Shown here piece after piece: positions 51,138 to 60,052 of a stretch of DNA of 64,000 bases. This stretch comes from Parvularcula sp039818345 (GTDB lineage Bacteria; Pseudomonadota; Alphaproteobacteria; Caulobacterales; Parvularculaceae). The stretch is from contig JBCBUC010000007.1 in the NCBI GenBank assembly GCA_039818345.1, positions 1 through 64,000 of the forward strand. Direction: 5' to 3'. Below the pieces are notes generated by a model. That model was not told where the DNA came from. It saw nothing but the letters and a program-made list of their open reading frames with translations, and searched no databases. Each line of letters opens with the position of its first letter. Within the stretch, counting starts at the first letter, position 1. Position numbers and translations under genes: made by a program.

Positions 51138-51872
51138 TTAGAAAGAGAGGCCGTTGCCGACGGGCCCTTTCAAATGAAAACGCCATGGATCCCGCGAACC
51201 GCGATATGTTGATTGCATGGCTCCATCAAAAGCGTGGTTGGCCATGAACGCAAACAGCCCGCCGACACCTAAAACGAGCGGCGCGTGGATCGTCGCGGCG
51301 TGGCGATCCATCCATTGCTCTTGGCGAGGGGCGTCCATGCCTACGATCACGATGTCGGGTTGGGACGCGTTGATCCGGTTCACCATGTTGGCGGATTCCC
51401 ATGCCTCAAATTGGCTACCTTCATTCCCAACAAGTGTGAGGTGAGGCCACGTATCGCCAAGGTTGGATGCGAGGTTTCGCGCTGTTGTCGAGTTCGCACC
51501 GAGAAGAAAAACTCTCGTGCTGCTCGGCAGATTGCGTAGCAGACGCGGGACCAACTGGCTTGCACGCAAACGGACAAATGGTCGAGGTCCGGTGTCGCGA
51601 GTCACGACGGCAACGCCTGATCCATCCGGCAACAAACCATCCATGCGCCTTAGCGCTGTTGCGTAATAGGGGTCATGTTCGGCCAGATGAAAGGAGTGAG
51701 CCGAGGTGAAGCTCAGGCGCTGGTATCCCCTCTCCGTCACAACGCTCCGTAGCCATCGCACGGTGTCGGCCACCGACGCATTGACCAGCTGATAGCCGTT
51801 CCATTCAACCGTGTTCGGACCTTCGGTCTCGATGCCCTCGATGCCTAAGGCGGCGCCCTCTCCAAAAGCCAT
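51138..51872 (-). CDS. WecG/TagA/CpsF family glycosyltransferase
   Basis: A 244-residue GT26-family enzyme adding a sugar (often N-acetylmannosaminuronate or similar) to a lipid-linked carrier. PDGSGVAVVTR carries the catalytic Asp; VFLLGANSTTARNLASNL and PDIVIVGMDAPRQEQWMDRH are typical. The C-terminal helix region is short. ATG 51872 is preferred; a TTG at 51887 would add five residues. It lies 44 kb from the exopolysaccharide operon but next to the LuxO-like regulator, with a sigma54-type promoter of its own. Confidence 0.85.
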   Translation of the reverse strand: MAFGEGAALGIEGIETEGPNTVEWNGYQLVNASVADTVRWLRSVVTERGYQRLSFTSAHSFHLAEHDPYYATALRRMDGLLPDGSGVAVVTRDTGPRPFVRLRASQLVPRLLRNLPSSTRVFLLGANSTTARNLASNLGDTWPHLTLVGNEGSQFEAWESANMVNRINASQPDIVIVGMDAPRQEQWMDRHAATIHAPLVLGVGGLFAFMANHAFDGAMQSTYRGSRDPWRFHLKGPVGNGLSF

Positions 51873-51906
51873 ATAATCGTTTCCCAATGACGACGAACAT
51901 CATGGT

Positions 51907-51922
51907 TGCAATCGAAATGCCC
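51907..51922 (-). promoter_or_regulatory. Sigma54 promoter of the WecG-like gene
   Basis: Minus-strand GGGCAT-TTCGA-TTGCA fits TGGCAC-N5-TTGC(A/T) with GG and GC both kept and correct spacing; two mismatches lie in the -24 hexamer. RNA would start near 51896, about 24 bases before the ATG at 51872. No other gene is seen in 51888-52068. Confidence 0.68.
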
Positions 51923-52006
51923 CGATCGGCTTTCTTCTTAACCTATTGAAAACCATGAAAGAGGTGATTGGTGTCGGAAAATGGCCATGCAAAAGGCGAC
52001 AATGAC

Positions 52007-52019
52007 TTGCAAAATGCAC
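52007..52019. promoter_or_regulatory. LuxO-type box upstream of the WecG-like gene
   Basis: TTGCAAAATGCAC matches TTGCA-W3-TGCAA at 12 of 13 positions. Its centre is 105 bp from the -12 GC of the promoter at 51907-51922, the same spacing as in front of the kinase gene. Confidence 0.65.
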
Positions 52020-52068
52020 GAGGGACTCTGCATCATTCCTATCAGCGGATGAGCGTGCTAGAGTTCGT

Positions 52069-54042
52069 TTACGGAATTTTCCATGCAGCAACGCCCGCAG
52101 GCGGGAGCGTTCGCCCGCCAAGGACGAATGACGCTTCATGGTCTGGACCAACACTGTCCGGTAGTGTGACCTCGTCAGCACCATAATTAAATGCAAAATG
52201 GTGGCCCCGTCCTGTTCGCAGGCGCAGGCCCTCTGGCAGACTGACCGTCTCCAAGTTTTTGCGGTCGAAAATGTGTTGAAGCACTGAGGTCAACCAGCAA
52301 CGATCCGGCAGCGCCGCAAAGTATGTGGCGCGGCCATGCTGGTAAAGGACGGGGCGGCCATCGACATCAAGTGCAGATGGCGGAAGATCAGTGTCAACGT
52401 CGTCACGCCAGCCATACCATTCACCATCCGAAACAAGTGACCCAGCGCCGGGTGGGACGGTCTCGCTCCGCGCAACTGTCAGGGGGATGATCTGTTTGAG
52501 TGGGCCAGGCGCTAGATCCTTAGGCAAGTTTCCATTGACATTCTTCGATGCGCAGCGCGGCCCAATGACGATCTCAGCGGTGGTCGCTTGTAGAGCCGTC
52601 AAGGTTTCATCAGTCACGTACAAAAGGGCAGGAATCAAAACGGCATCATAGGATGAAAGATCTGTACCCTGCGCGACAACATCGACATTTAGGCCAAGGC
52701 TACGAGCGGAGGCATACCAGTTGAGGACAATATCATTCGTGTGCCACTGTGATCCTTGTGGTTGGATCTCCGCCATCCATAGGCTCTCATAGTCGAAGAG
52801 AAGGGCGACTTTCGCCGGAACATCATCACCTTGAAGTGCTGGCAATATATCGCGCACCTGAGCGATCTCGTGAAACCCGGTGGCCGGACGATCGTCAGCC
52901 CGCAAAAGGCCAGCATGATTGAGCTCCTGAGCAAAGGGCGCTTGCCGCCAGCGAAACGGAGACGAAAATTGACCGCCATGAGCAAACGTCTCAAGGCTCC
53001 AAAGCTTGACCATACCAGGGAGCGGTATGGGGTTATCTGGTGCCCAGTTCACCGGCCCTGGCTGTTGTTCAATGACAGCAAAGTCAGCACACCCGCGATA
53101 GAGGTCATGATGAAAACCGGCAAAGTCGGGATGACCTTGCCGCAGATATCGGCGTTTAGTTTCATCATCGTGCCGGCTTTGCGCGAGGAACCCTAGAGGA
53201 TAGCTATCCCAGGTCAGAATATCGACGTACTGACCAAAGTCGAAATGATCGAAATCAGTTGAATGCCCCATCACGTTATGGGTGATCTGCGATGCGGGTG
53301 CATGGGCACGGATGACCGATGCTTGCTCTTGGTGGAAACTGATCACTTGGTCCGAAGAGAAGCGAAAAAAATCGAGGCGATGCGCCGGGTTGGTTTCCGT
53401 CACGGTCCCCACAGGAAGGTCGATCTCATCAAACCTACGATAGAGCATAGACCAAAAAACATTGCCCCAAGCCTGGTTCAATTCATCGACAGTTCCGTAC
53501 CGCTTTTGAAGCCATCGACGAAAGGCATCGCGTGCCATCGGTGAATAGCTCCGTACCGTGTTGTGGCAACCGAACTCGTTGTCGGTCTGCCACATGGTCA
53601 CCGCGGGATGCCCGCCGTAGCGCTTGGCGAGAACCTCGGTGATCCTTTTTGATTCTGCGCGATAGGTGGGAGACGAAAAGCAGTAGTGCCGCCTTGATCC
53701 AAATCGGCGCTCTTTGCCATGTTCATCCCATGCAAGAATATCGCTGTGCTGATCGATCAACCATTTGGGCGGTGTCGCGGTGGGTGTGCCTAACATGACG
53801 TCCAAGCCGGCATCACTTAACGTCGCGATCGCTGTATCCAGCCATTCAAATTCAAAGCTGCCGGGACTGGGCTCCATCAGCGCCCAAGCGAATTCACCAA
53901 TCCGCGCAAAGGACACGCCGAGATCAACCATGCGCTCGGCATCGCGGCGCCAAATGCTGCGGTCCCAATGTTCAGGATAATAGCAGACGCCAAGGGTCAT
54001 GGATGGATTGCTTTCTATAGAGTTGACCGGAGCACGAAGCAT
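52069..54042 (-). CDS. GH42 beta-galactosidase
   Basis: A 657-residue cytoplasmic glycosidase (no signal peptide). The GH42 opening LGVCYYPEHWDRSIWRRD, IGEFAWALMEP, catalytic acid Glu in WQTDNEFGCH, and the nucleophile Glu region in LWSLETFAHGGQF are present; the beta-galactosidase trimerisation and C-terminal domains follow. Start at ATG 54042 (AAAGG just upstream) or ATG 54000, which gives the family-typical MTLGVCYYPEHW. Divergent from an aldose epimerase gene, suggesting use of beta-galactosides. Confidence 0.92.
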   Translation of the reverse strand: MLRAPVNSIESNPSMTLGVCYYPEHWDRSIWRRDAERMVDLGVSFARIGEFAWALMEPSPGSFEFEWLDTAIATLSDAGLDVMLGTPTATPPKWLIDQHSDILAWDEHGKERRFGSRRHYCFSSPTYRAESKRITEVLAKRYGGHPAVTMWQTDNEFGCHNTVRSYSPMARDAFRRWLQKRYGTVDELNQAWGNVFWSMLYRRFDEIDLPVGTVTETNPAHRLDFFRFSSDQVISFHQEQASVIRAHAPASQITHNVMGHSTDFDHFDFGQYVDILTWDSYPLGFLAQSRHDDETKRRYLRQGHPDFAGFHHDLYRGCADFAVIEQQPGPVNWAPDNPIPLPGMVKLWSLETFAHGGQFSSPFRWRQAPFAQELNHAGLLRADDRPATGFHEIAQVRDILPALQGDDVPAKVALLFDYESLWMAEIQPQGSQWHTNDIVLNWYASARSLGLNVDVVAQGTDLSSYDAVLIPALLYVTDETLTALQATTAEIVIGPRCASKNVNGNLPKDLAPGPLKQIIPLTVARSETVPPGAGSLVSDGEWYGWRDDVDTDLPPSALDVDGRPVLYQHGRATYFAALPDRCWLTSVLQHIFDRKNLETVSLPEGLRLRTGRGHHFAFNYGADEVTLPDSVGPDHEASFVLGGRTLPPAGVAAWKIP

Positions 54043-54172
54043 GAGCCTTTGTTCGGTGATGGCAAGGAGTCAACCGCGAGGGTTGCTGGATTGTCGAACA
54101 AGGAACATAAAACGCTTGCCGGTGTTCTATGCCCTCGTCACTGGGCGCACCGGTGTCAAAGGATGAACCATT

Positions 54173-55210
54173 GTGTCGTTCGAACCCATTTCAAAGAGGC
54201 ACTTTGGGCAGTTGCGCGACGGTCGTGACGCCGAACTCTATACACTGACGAATAGAAATGGTGCACGGGTTGCGCTGAGCAATTATGGCAGCGTGATCAC
54301 CGATATCCAAATGCCTGATCGATACGGTAGGCTAGGTGGTGTCGTGCTCAACTATCCTTCACTTGGGGCGTATGAAGATGATGAATTGGCAATAGGCGCG
54401 TTCGTTGGCCGTTTTGCCAACCGGATCGCCGGCGGACTTTTTTCGATTGATGGCGTGACCTATCAGCTTCCACTTAATCATGGGGCGCACCATATTCATG
54501 GAGGCATCAATGGGTTCGGCAAACAGCTATGGTCAGCAGAGCCTCAGGCTGGCGAAGGTTATGCGTCGATCATCCTAAGGCGGTGTTCGGAAGCAGGAGA
54601 AGAGGGTTATCCAGGAACGCTCGAACTAGAGGTCATCTATACACTGAACGATAGCAACGCCTTGACGATGGATGTTAGGGCCACAACCGATCACCCCACA
54701 GTCGTCAATGTCACCCAACACAGTTATTTTAATCTCGCTGGAGACGCGCGCTCAGTCTTGGGTCACCAGCTCTTTGTCGACGCCGATGAGGTGCTCCCCA
54801 TAGACACTGATCTGATACCGACGGGTCAAGCCTGTTCCGTGGAGGGGACGCCCTTTGATTTCCGTCGTCCCAAGGCCATCGGTCAGGAGATTGATGCCGC
54901 CAACCAGCAACTCGCTTACGGGCAGGGCTATGACCATTGTTTTGTGTTGAACGTCGGTGATGGACCTGCTGCACGGCTCACTGATCCGGTTAGTGGGCGA
55001 GTTTTGTTGGTGTATACAGATCAACCAGGTATGCAGGTGTATTCGGGCAACTGGCTTTGTGGCCCTTTTACGCCGCGATCAGGCCTCTGTCTGGAAACCC
55101 AACACTTCCCCGACAGCCCCAACCACGCTGGATTTCCCACCACGGTCCTTCGACCAGGGCAGGTGTTCCAAACCCGCACCCGGTTTCAGTTTGACGTCAA
55201 AAAGGACTAA
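54173..55210 (+). CDS. galM: Aldose 1-epimerase (galactose mutarotase)
   Basis: A 345-residue mutarotase interconverting alpha and beta galactose. Active-site residues can be followed: Arg/Asn in GRFANRIAGG, His in HHIHGG, catalytic His in VNVTQHSYFNLAG, Asp in GYDHCFVLN and catalytic Glu in CLETQHFPDSPNH. GTG start with AAAGGA nine bases upstream. Probably acts on the beta-galactose released by the divergent GH42 enzyme. Confidence 0.93.
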   Translation: MSFEPISKRHFGQLRDGRDAELYTLTNRNGARVALSNYGSVITDIQMPDRYGRLGGVVLNYPSLGAYEDDELAIGAFVGRFANRIAGGLFSIDGVTYQLPLNHGAHHIHGGINGFGKQLWSAEPQAGEGYASIILRRCSEAGEEGYPGTLELEVIYTLNDSNALTMDVRATTDHPTVVNVTQHSYFNLAGDARSVLGHQLFVDADEVLPIDTDLIPTGQACSVEGTPFDFRRPKAIGQEIDAANQQLAYGQGYDHCFVLNVGDGPAARLTDPVSGRVLLVYTDQPGMQVYSGNWLCGPFTPRSGLCLETQHFPDSPNHAGFPTTVLRPGQVFQTRTRFQFDVKKD

Positions 55211-55227
55211 CGGTCCTTAAGAGACCG
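55211..55227. terminator. Short hairpin between galM and katG
   Basis: CGGTC and GACCG with a 7-nt loop between convergent stops. Weak, without a clear T tract. Confidence 0.35.
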
Positions 55228-55228
55228 C

Positions 55229-57391
55229 TTAGGTTGCAAGATCAAAGCGGTCTGCGTTCATCACTTTTGTCCAAGCATGAACAAAGTCGCGGACGAATTT
55301 TTCCTTATTGTCGTCTTGCGCGTAGACCTCTGCGTAGGATCGAAGAATCGAGTTCGAGCCGAACACGAGATCAGCGCTGGTTGCGGTATAGGCGGCTTTG
55401 CCAGTAGCGCGATCACGAAGTTCATATTGGCCATCGCCTAGTGCGTGCCAGCTGAACGTCATGTCGGTGAGGACGGAAAAGAAGTCCGTGCTGAGCACAC
55501 CGACACGCTCAGTGAAAACACCGTGTTCTGAAGAGCCATGATTGGCCCCAAGCACACGCATACCGCCGACCAGTGCGGTCATCTCCCAAGCTGTGAGACC
55601 CAAGAGTTGCGCGCGGTCGAGCATCATTTCTTCTGCCGAAACGGCGTAGGCCTCTTTTTGCCAATTGCGGAAACCATCGGCGAGGGGCTCCAACACATCA
55701 AACGATGCTGCGTCCGTGGTTGCGTCCGTCGCGTCGCCGCGACCTGGTGCAAAAGGCACGGTGATCGAGAGGCCAGCGGCGCGGATCGCCTGTTCAAGGC
55801 CGACAACGCCAGCGAGGACGATAATGTCGGCGACTGAAGCGCCCGTTTTTTGAGCGATCGGCTCTAGCGCAACAAGCACGCGAGCAAGCCGCGCTGGCTC
55901 ATTGCCTTCCCAGTCCTTTTGCGGAGCAAGGCGTAGCCGGGCTCCATTCGCGCCGCCACGTTTATCGGACTGCCGGAAAGTCCGTGCACTGTCCCACGAA
56001 GTCGCTACGAGTTCGCTGACGGAAAGATCGGTGGCGGCGATCATCGCCTTGGCCGCGTCGATGTCATACGACCGGCTTCCTGTCGGAACAGGGTCTTGCC
56101 AGATCAAATCCTCTTGCGGCACGTCAGGCCCAACATAACGCCCTTTGGGGCCCATATCCCGGTGCGTGAGTTTGAACCACGCGCGGGCGAACGTGTCCCG
56201 GAAATAAGCCTCGTTGGCCATAAACTTCTCGCAGACGGCGCGATAAGCCGGGTCTATTTTCATCGCCATGTCAGCATCCGTCATAATCGGGTTATGTTTG
56301 ACGTTGCTATCCGTCGGATCGACGGGCCGGTCTTCGTCTTTGATGTCGACTGGCTCCCACTGCCATGCCCCCGCTGGGGATTTGGCCAATTCCCATTCGT
56401 ACCCAAACAAGAGATTGAAATAGCCCATGTCGAACTGGGTCGGGTTGGTCGTCCAAGCGCCTTCAATTCCCGAGGTGAAGACGTTCGTAGCCTTACCGTT
56501 ATGACCAGGATTGGCCCAACCAAAACCTTGCTGCTCAAGGCCTGCTGCCTCGGGCTCCACCCCAATGTCGTTGACCGCTCCGCGGCCATGGGCCTTCCCG
56601 ACCGTGTGACCACCGCAGGTGAGCGCCGCTGTTTCTTCATCGTTCATCGCCATCCGCGCAAAGGTTTCGCGAATTTGCGCGCCGGTCTTAAGCGGATCAG
56701 GTTGTCCGTTCACCCCTTCAGGGTTCACATAGATGAGACCCATATGAACAGCGGCCAAGGGGTTTTCGAGGGTCGACGGATTATCAAGATCCTCATAGCG
56801 CTCTTCGCTGGGCGCCAACCACTCTTTTTCCGAACCCCAATAAGTGTCGGTTTCTGGTCCCCAGATGTCTTCGCGACCAAAACCAAACCCAAAGGTTTTA
56901 AAGCCCATGGTCTCGTAAGCCATGTTACCAGCAAGGATAATAAGATCAGCCCACGATAGTTTGTTGCCGTACTTTTTCTTCACCGGCCATAGAAGACGAC
57001 GTGCTTTATCGAGGCTTGCATTGTCTGGCCACGAATTGAGTGGCGCAAAGCGGATGTTGCCAGACCCTGCGCCGCCGCGCCCATCTTGAACGCGGTAAGA
57101 ACCCGCCGAGTGCCAGGCGAGGCGGATCATGAGGCCGCCATAGTGACCCCAATCGGCTGGCCACCAGTCTTGGCTCTCTGTCATCAGCGCTTTGACGTCA
57201 GTTTTCACCGCCTCATGGTCGAGGGTCTTCACCGCGGCGGCGTAATCAAAATCCGGGTCCATCGGATTGGTACGAGCACCGTGTTGATGAAGGATGTCGA
57301 GATTCAAACTGTTCGGCCACCATTTGGTGACAGGTTCGTTCATGGATGTGTTGCCGCCGTGCAGAACGGGGCATTTTGCCGTGGCGCTCAT
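55229..57391 (-). CDS. katG: Catalase-peroxidase
   Basis: Bifunctional haem enzyme of 720 residues removing hydrogen peroxide. The distal Trp-His of RLAWHSAGSY, the Tyr of LIYVNPEGVNG that forms the Met-Tyr-Trp adduct, and the proximal haem region ALTCGGHTVGKAHG are all present; the second half is the inactive duplicated domain (DLSVSELVATSWDSARTFRQSDKRGG). ATG 57391 has GGAGG upstream, so the 21-residue longer frame is rejected. A separate Lrp/AsnC gene lies 143 bp upstream. Confidence 0.95.
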   Translation of the reverse strand: MSATAKCPVLHGGNTSMNEPVTKWWPNSLNLDILHQHGARTNPMDPDFDYAAAVKTLDHEAVKTDVKALMTESQDWWPADWGHYGGLMIRLAWHSAGSYRVQDGRGGAGSGNIRFAPLNSWPDNASLDKARRLLWPVKKKYGNKLSWADLIILAGNMAYETMGFKTFGFGFGREDIWGPETDTYWGSEKEWLAPSEERYEDLDNPSTLENPLAAVHMGLIYVNPEGVNGQPDPLKTGAQIRETFARMAMNDEETAALTCGGHTVGKAHGRGAVNDIGVEPEAAGLEQQGFGWANPGHNGKATNVFTSGIEGAWTTNPTQFDMGYFNLLFGYEWELAKSPAGAWQWEPVDIKDEDRPVDPTDSNVKHNPIMTDADMAMKIDPAYRAVCEKFMANEAYFRDTFARAWFKLTHRDMGPKGRYVGPDVPQEDLIWQDPVPTGSRSYDIDAAKAMIAATDLSVSELVATSWDSARTFRQSDKRGGANGARLRLAPQKDWEGNEPARLARVLVALEPIAQKTGASVADIIVLAGVVGLEQAIRAAGLSITVPFAPGRGDATDATTDAASFDVLEPLADGFRNWQKEAYAVSAEEMMLDRAQLLGLTAWEMTALVGGMRVLGANHGSSEHGVFTERVGVLSTDFFSVLTDMTFSWHALGDGQYELRDRATGKAAYTATSADLVFGSNSILRSYAEVYAQDDNKEKFVRDFVHAWTKVMNADRFDLAT

Positions 57392-57534
57392 GGATATCCT
57401 CCGCGATGATCTGATGGCGCAGAGAATAGACGTCCGCTGGGGTTTGCCCAACAATTTGTCTCACTTCGGACAATCGATAAATTCGATGAAGCGTTGCTGG
57501 CGTGAAGCCGACACCAACAGTCAGCGACTGGTAA

Positions 57535-58032
57535 TCATTCGCAGGTGGGTTGTGGTCCACGCTCGAAAATTGTGGACAGCACGATCGTTGAGTTGGTTGC
57601 TGTCACCTCACCGACGCCATAAATCCGGGTCAGCAAAGCTTCGAGCGCTTCGGCGTTGGCGCAGCGCACCTTCAAAAGAAGGCATGCTTCCCCGGCGACG
57701 CTATGCACCTCTTCGATATCGGGGTCTTTCTGAAACTCTCTATACTCAGCGCGGCGTGAACGCCCGGCCATCGTAACACTGACGAAAGCCAAAAGTGGGC
57801 GACCGATGGCGGCACCATCAAGCACGGCGGCTGTTTTTTTGATCGCGCCCATGGCCCGCAGTTTTTTGACGCGCTCGTGCACCGCGGGGGCGGACAGATT
57901 CACCTCCTGGCCCAGTTCGGCGAATGACAGGCGCGCGTCCTCGCTCATCAGGCTTAATATTCTTCGGTCTGTGGCGTCGATCGTCGGGTCTGCTCGCCGC
58001 CGACGCTGAACATCATTCGTATTATCGTCCAT
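57535..58032 (-). CDS. Lrp/AsnC family transcriptional regulator
   Basis: A 165-residue regulator with an N-terminal HTH (TDRRILSLMSEDARLSFAELGQEVNLSAPAVHERVKKLR region, about 20-65) and a C-terminal RAM ligand domain (EEVHSVAGEACLLLKVRC). Divergent from a LysE-type exporter gene across about 80 bp, the classical arrangement for an amino-acid-responsive exporter control. Confidence 0.9.
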   Translation of the reverse strand: MDDNTNDVQRRRRADPTIDATDRRILSLMSEDARLSFAELGQEVNLSAPAVHERVKKLRAMGAIKKTAAVLDGAAIGRPLLAFVSVTMAGRSRRAEYREFQKDPDIEEVHSVAGEACLLLKVRCANAEALEALLTRIYGVGEVTATNSTIVLSTIFERGPQPTCE

Positions 58033-58112
58033 TCCGAATTATCCCCTTGAGGCCGAAAATTGTTCGGCTTATCGCGATAGAAAGCATATACGATCAATAG
58101 AGGGTGTGGAAT

Positions 58113-58730
58113 ATGCCGTTTGATTTGTTCCTCGTTTTTGCTGCGACCACGGCGGTCGTGGTGATCGCTCCTGGACCGGCCGCGATAACGGTCGCTTCCC
58201 TCAGTGCCGGGAATGGCATGGGACGTGCGATGGTCGGAATCGCGGGCGTTGCGTCGGCCAATGCTGTTTATTTCGTGTTGAGTGCGCTTGGCATTGCGTC
58301 GCTAATGATTGCTTCGCATACGGTGTTTGTAATTATCAAATGGGCTGGCGTCCTCTACCTTATTTATCTCGGTCTATCGGCTTGTCTTGGGGGGAGCGGT
58401 GCGATCAACGTCAAAGCGGCTCGCCGTCACTCCGTAGCCGCGCTTTTCTCCAAAGGGTTCGTTGTGGAGTTTGCCAATCCCAAAGCGCTTCTTTATTTCG
58501 CGGCAATTGTTCCTCAATTTCTCGATATGTCACAATCGATTATCGTCCCACTGATGATCATGGGGGTGACGACGTTAATACTCGACCTTATCATCTATAC
58601 AGCTTACGCCTTATTGGGCCGCGCGTTGGTGCGGGGAGGGGCAAAAGACACTGTCGTGACGATCATCAACAAGGTCGCTGGCGGCGCCTTTGTTCTGGCC
58701 GGGGTGAAGATGGCCACCGTCTCAGCATGA
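58113..58730 (+). CDS. LysE/RhtB family amino acid exporter
   Basis: A 205-residue membrane exporter with six hydrophobic helices. VIAPGPAAITVASLSAGNGMGRAM and KWAGVLYLIYLGLSA are typical of the family. ATG 58113 is chosen for the GAGGG eight bases upstream. Probably controlled by the divergent Lrp/AsnC protein. Confidence 0.9.
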   Translation: MPFDLFLVFAATTAVVVIAPGPAAITVASLSAGNGMGRAMVGIAGVASANAVYFVLSALGIASLMIASHTVFVIIKWAGVLYLIYLGLSACLGGSGAINVKAARRHSVAALFSKGFVVEFANPKALLYFAAIVPQFLDMSQSIIVPLMIMGVTTLILDLIIYTAYALLGRALVRGGAKDTVVTIINKVAGGAFVLAGVKMATVSA

Positions 58731-58772
58731 TCTGGCCGTTTGGCAGTGAATTTGTTTCAAGGAGAGAGTGAC

Positions 58773-59378
58773 ATGGTCAAGACGATTGCCATTCTGGTGT
58801 TCGATGATGTTGAAGAGCTTGACGCGGTTGGCCCCTACGAGGTTCTCGCGTCGGCAGCGATGGAGCGTCCGGATACGTTTAAAGCCGTCCTCGTGAGCGA
58901 AACAGGCGCGCCTGTTCGATGCTTTAAAGGTCTCAATCTTCTTCCCCATCATAGTTTTCAGGATGCACCAAAGCCTGACATTTTGTTGGTGCCGGGAGGG
59001 GATGGTACCCGGGTGCAGTGCGAGAATCCAACCTTGATGGCCTGGGTGAAAGAAACCGCTGCGCACTGCGAGCTCGTTACCAGCGTCTGTACTGGTGTAC
59101 GGATTACCCTTGCGGCAGGAATTGCTAGCGGTAAACGCATCACCACCCATTGGTCAGCAATCGAAGAAACCCGGGCAATCGGTCAAGCAGTCGAGGTGCT
59201 GAGCGATGTCCGCTTTGTGGTCGACGGAAACTATGTGTCATCGGCCGGGGTTTCAGCGGGTATCGACATGGCTCTGTGGATGGTTGGTCATCTCGCTGAC
59301 CCCGCGTTCGCTCGCGAGATTCAGCACGAGATTGAATACTATCCAGCTCCGCCTTATACGTATGATATCGTCAAATAG
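58773..59378 (+). CDS. DJ-1/PfpI family protein
   Basis: A 201-residue protein of the class-I glutamine-amidotransferase-like fold (isonitrile-hydratase-like group). LVFDDVEELDAVGPYEVL near the start; PDILLVPGGDGTR; nucleophile Cys in LVTSVCTGVRITLAAG (near residue 109); ITTHWSAIEE. Start at ATG 58773 with AAGGAGAG upstream. Lies 42 bp after the exporter gene and may be co-transcribed. Substrate not known. Confidence 0.87.
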   Translation: MVKTIAILVFDDVEELDAVGPYEVLASAAMERPDTFKAVLVSETGAPVRCFKGLNLLPHHSFQDAPKPDILLVPGGDGTRVQCENPTLMAWVKETAAHCELVTSVCTGVRITLAAGIASGKRITTHWSAIEETRAIGQAVEVLSDVRFVVDGNYVSSAGVSAGIDMALWMVGHLADPAFAREIQHEIEYYPAPPYTYDIVK

Positions 59379-59443
59379 TTGGTAAAACTGCCCTCAAAAA
59401 ATCTGTAAGGGGATTGTATACCCTTAAGCTTGGTTGCCGTTGA

Positions 59444-59744
59444 AGTCAGCTAGGCGCCATCGGGGTCTCGTCAGCGGTGATCGGCGGTATCGGTTCAGAG
59501 CTCAGTGGCGGCAAGTTTGCTGACGGGCGCTCAAACTGGGGCTTTTGTTTATCTCCTAAATCATTGTACGCATTACGGTAAATTATGCGCTCTCTGGTCT
59601 AAGACGAGGTTGGCACATAGAGGCTTGTCGCTTCAGGAGTCGGTTGACTTAGCGGTTGCAGATGGACTGATAAGTAACGAAGAAGCTCAGATTCTTTACC
59701 GGAAGAATAATATCCGTTCAATGAAAAGGAGGGCGAAGGTTTGA
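59444..59744 (+). pseudogene. Frameshifted remnant of a polymorphic-toxin/RHS-type C-terminal region
   Basis: Reading one frame gives VIGGIGSELSGGKFADG, which shifts by one base (GGG in place of GG at about 59525) into GAQTGAFVYLLNH. Together they make the GGKFxNGAxTGAFxYLxN segment found just before toxin tips of RHS and related proteins. The second frame runs on for 60 residues (59505-59744, SLQESVDLAVADGLISNEEAQILYRKNN) with no recognised domain. No start codon or upstream body is present. It may be a decayed orphan toxin tip. Confidence 0.55.
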
Positions 59745-60052
59745 CAATCACGGTTGACGCAACTCAGTTGACAGTTCGGCCGAGGGGACCTTTAGTAGAG
59801 GGTCGCTGGGTTGGTGGCGGTGTCCGTGGTAAATCCTGGATCGTTCATGGCGGCGTTTCACTTACGTTGAATAATGGCCAAGTTCAAATCGCAAGAGAGG
59901 CTTACAATTTTGAATTACATAGGGTAACAAGACCCGAGCGCCTTATCCGTAATACGTTTACTCTGATAGGGAGAGCTGCTGTGGGGCGAGGAATCCCATA
60001 TTTCTTTGATTTCGAGGGTAACCCCAAGCTAGTAGGTCCCTATGCTAATTAA
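59741..60052 (+). CDS. Hypothetical protein in AT-rich accessory patch
   Basis: A 103-residue unrecognised protein. TTG start overlaps the preceding stop (TTGA) and has a very strong AAAGGAGGG seven bases upstream, so translation is likely. It contains beta-rich segments (GKSWIVHGGVSLTLNNGQ) and ends GIPYFFDFEGNPKLVGPYAN. Its end overlaps the lipoprotein start by 11 bp. Could be a toxin part or immunity-like protein; no family was recognised. Confidence 0.6.
   Translation: MTITVDATQLTVRPRGPLVEGRWVGGGVRGKSWIVHGGVSLTLNNGQVQIAREAYNFELHRVTRPERLIRNTFTLIGRAAVGRGIPYFFDFEGNPKLVGPYAN

Noticed and set aside
56096..56959. 287-residue plus-strand ORF antisense to katG
   Set aside because: KatG motifs are complete on the other strand; the antisense frame shows no family features.
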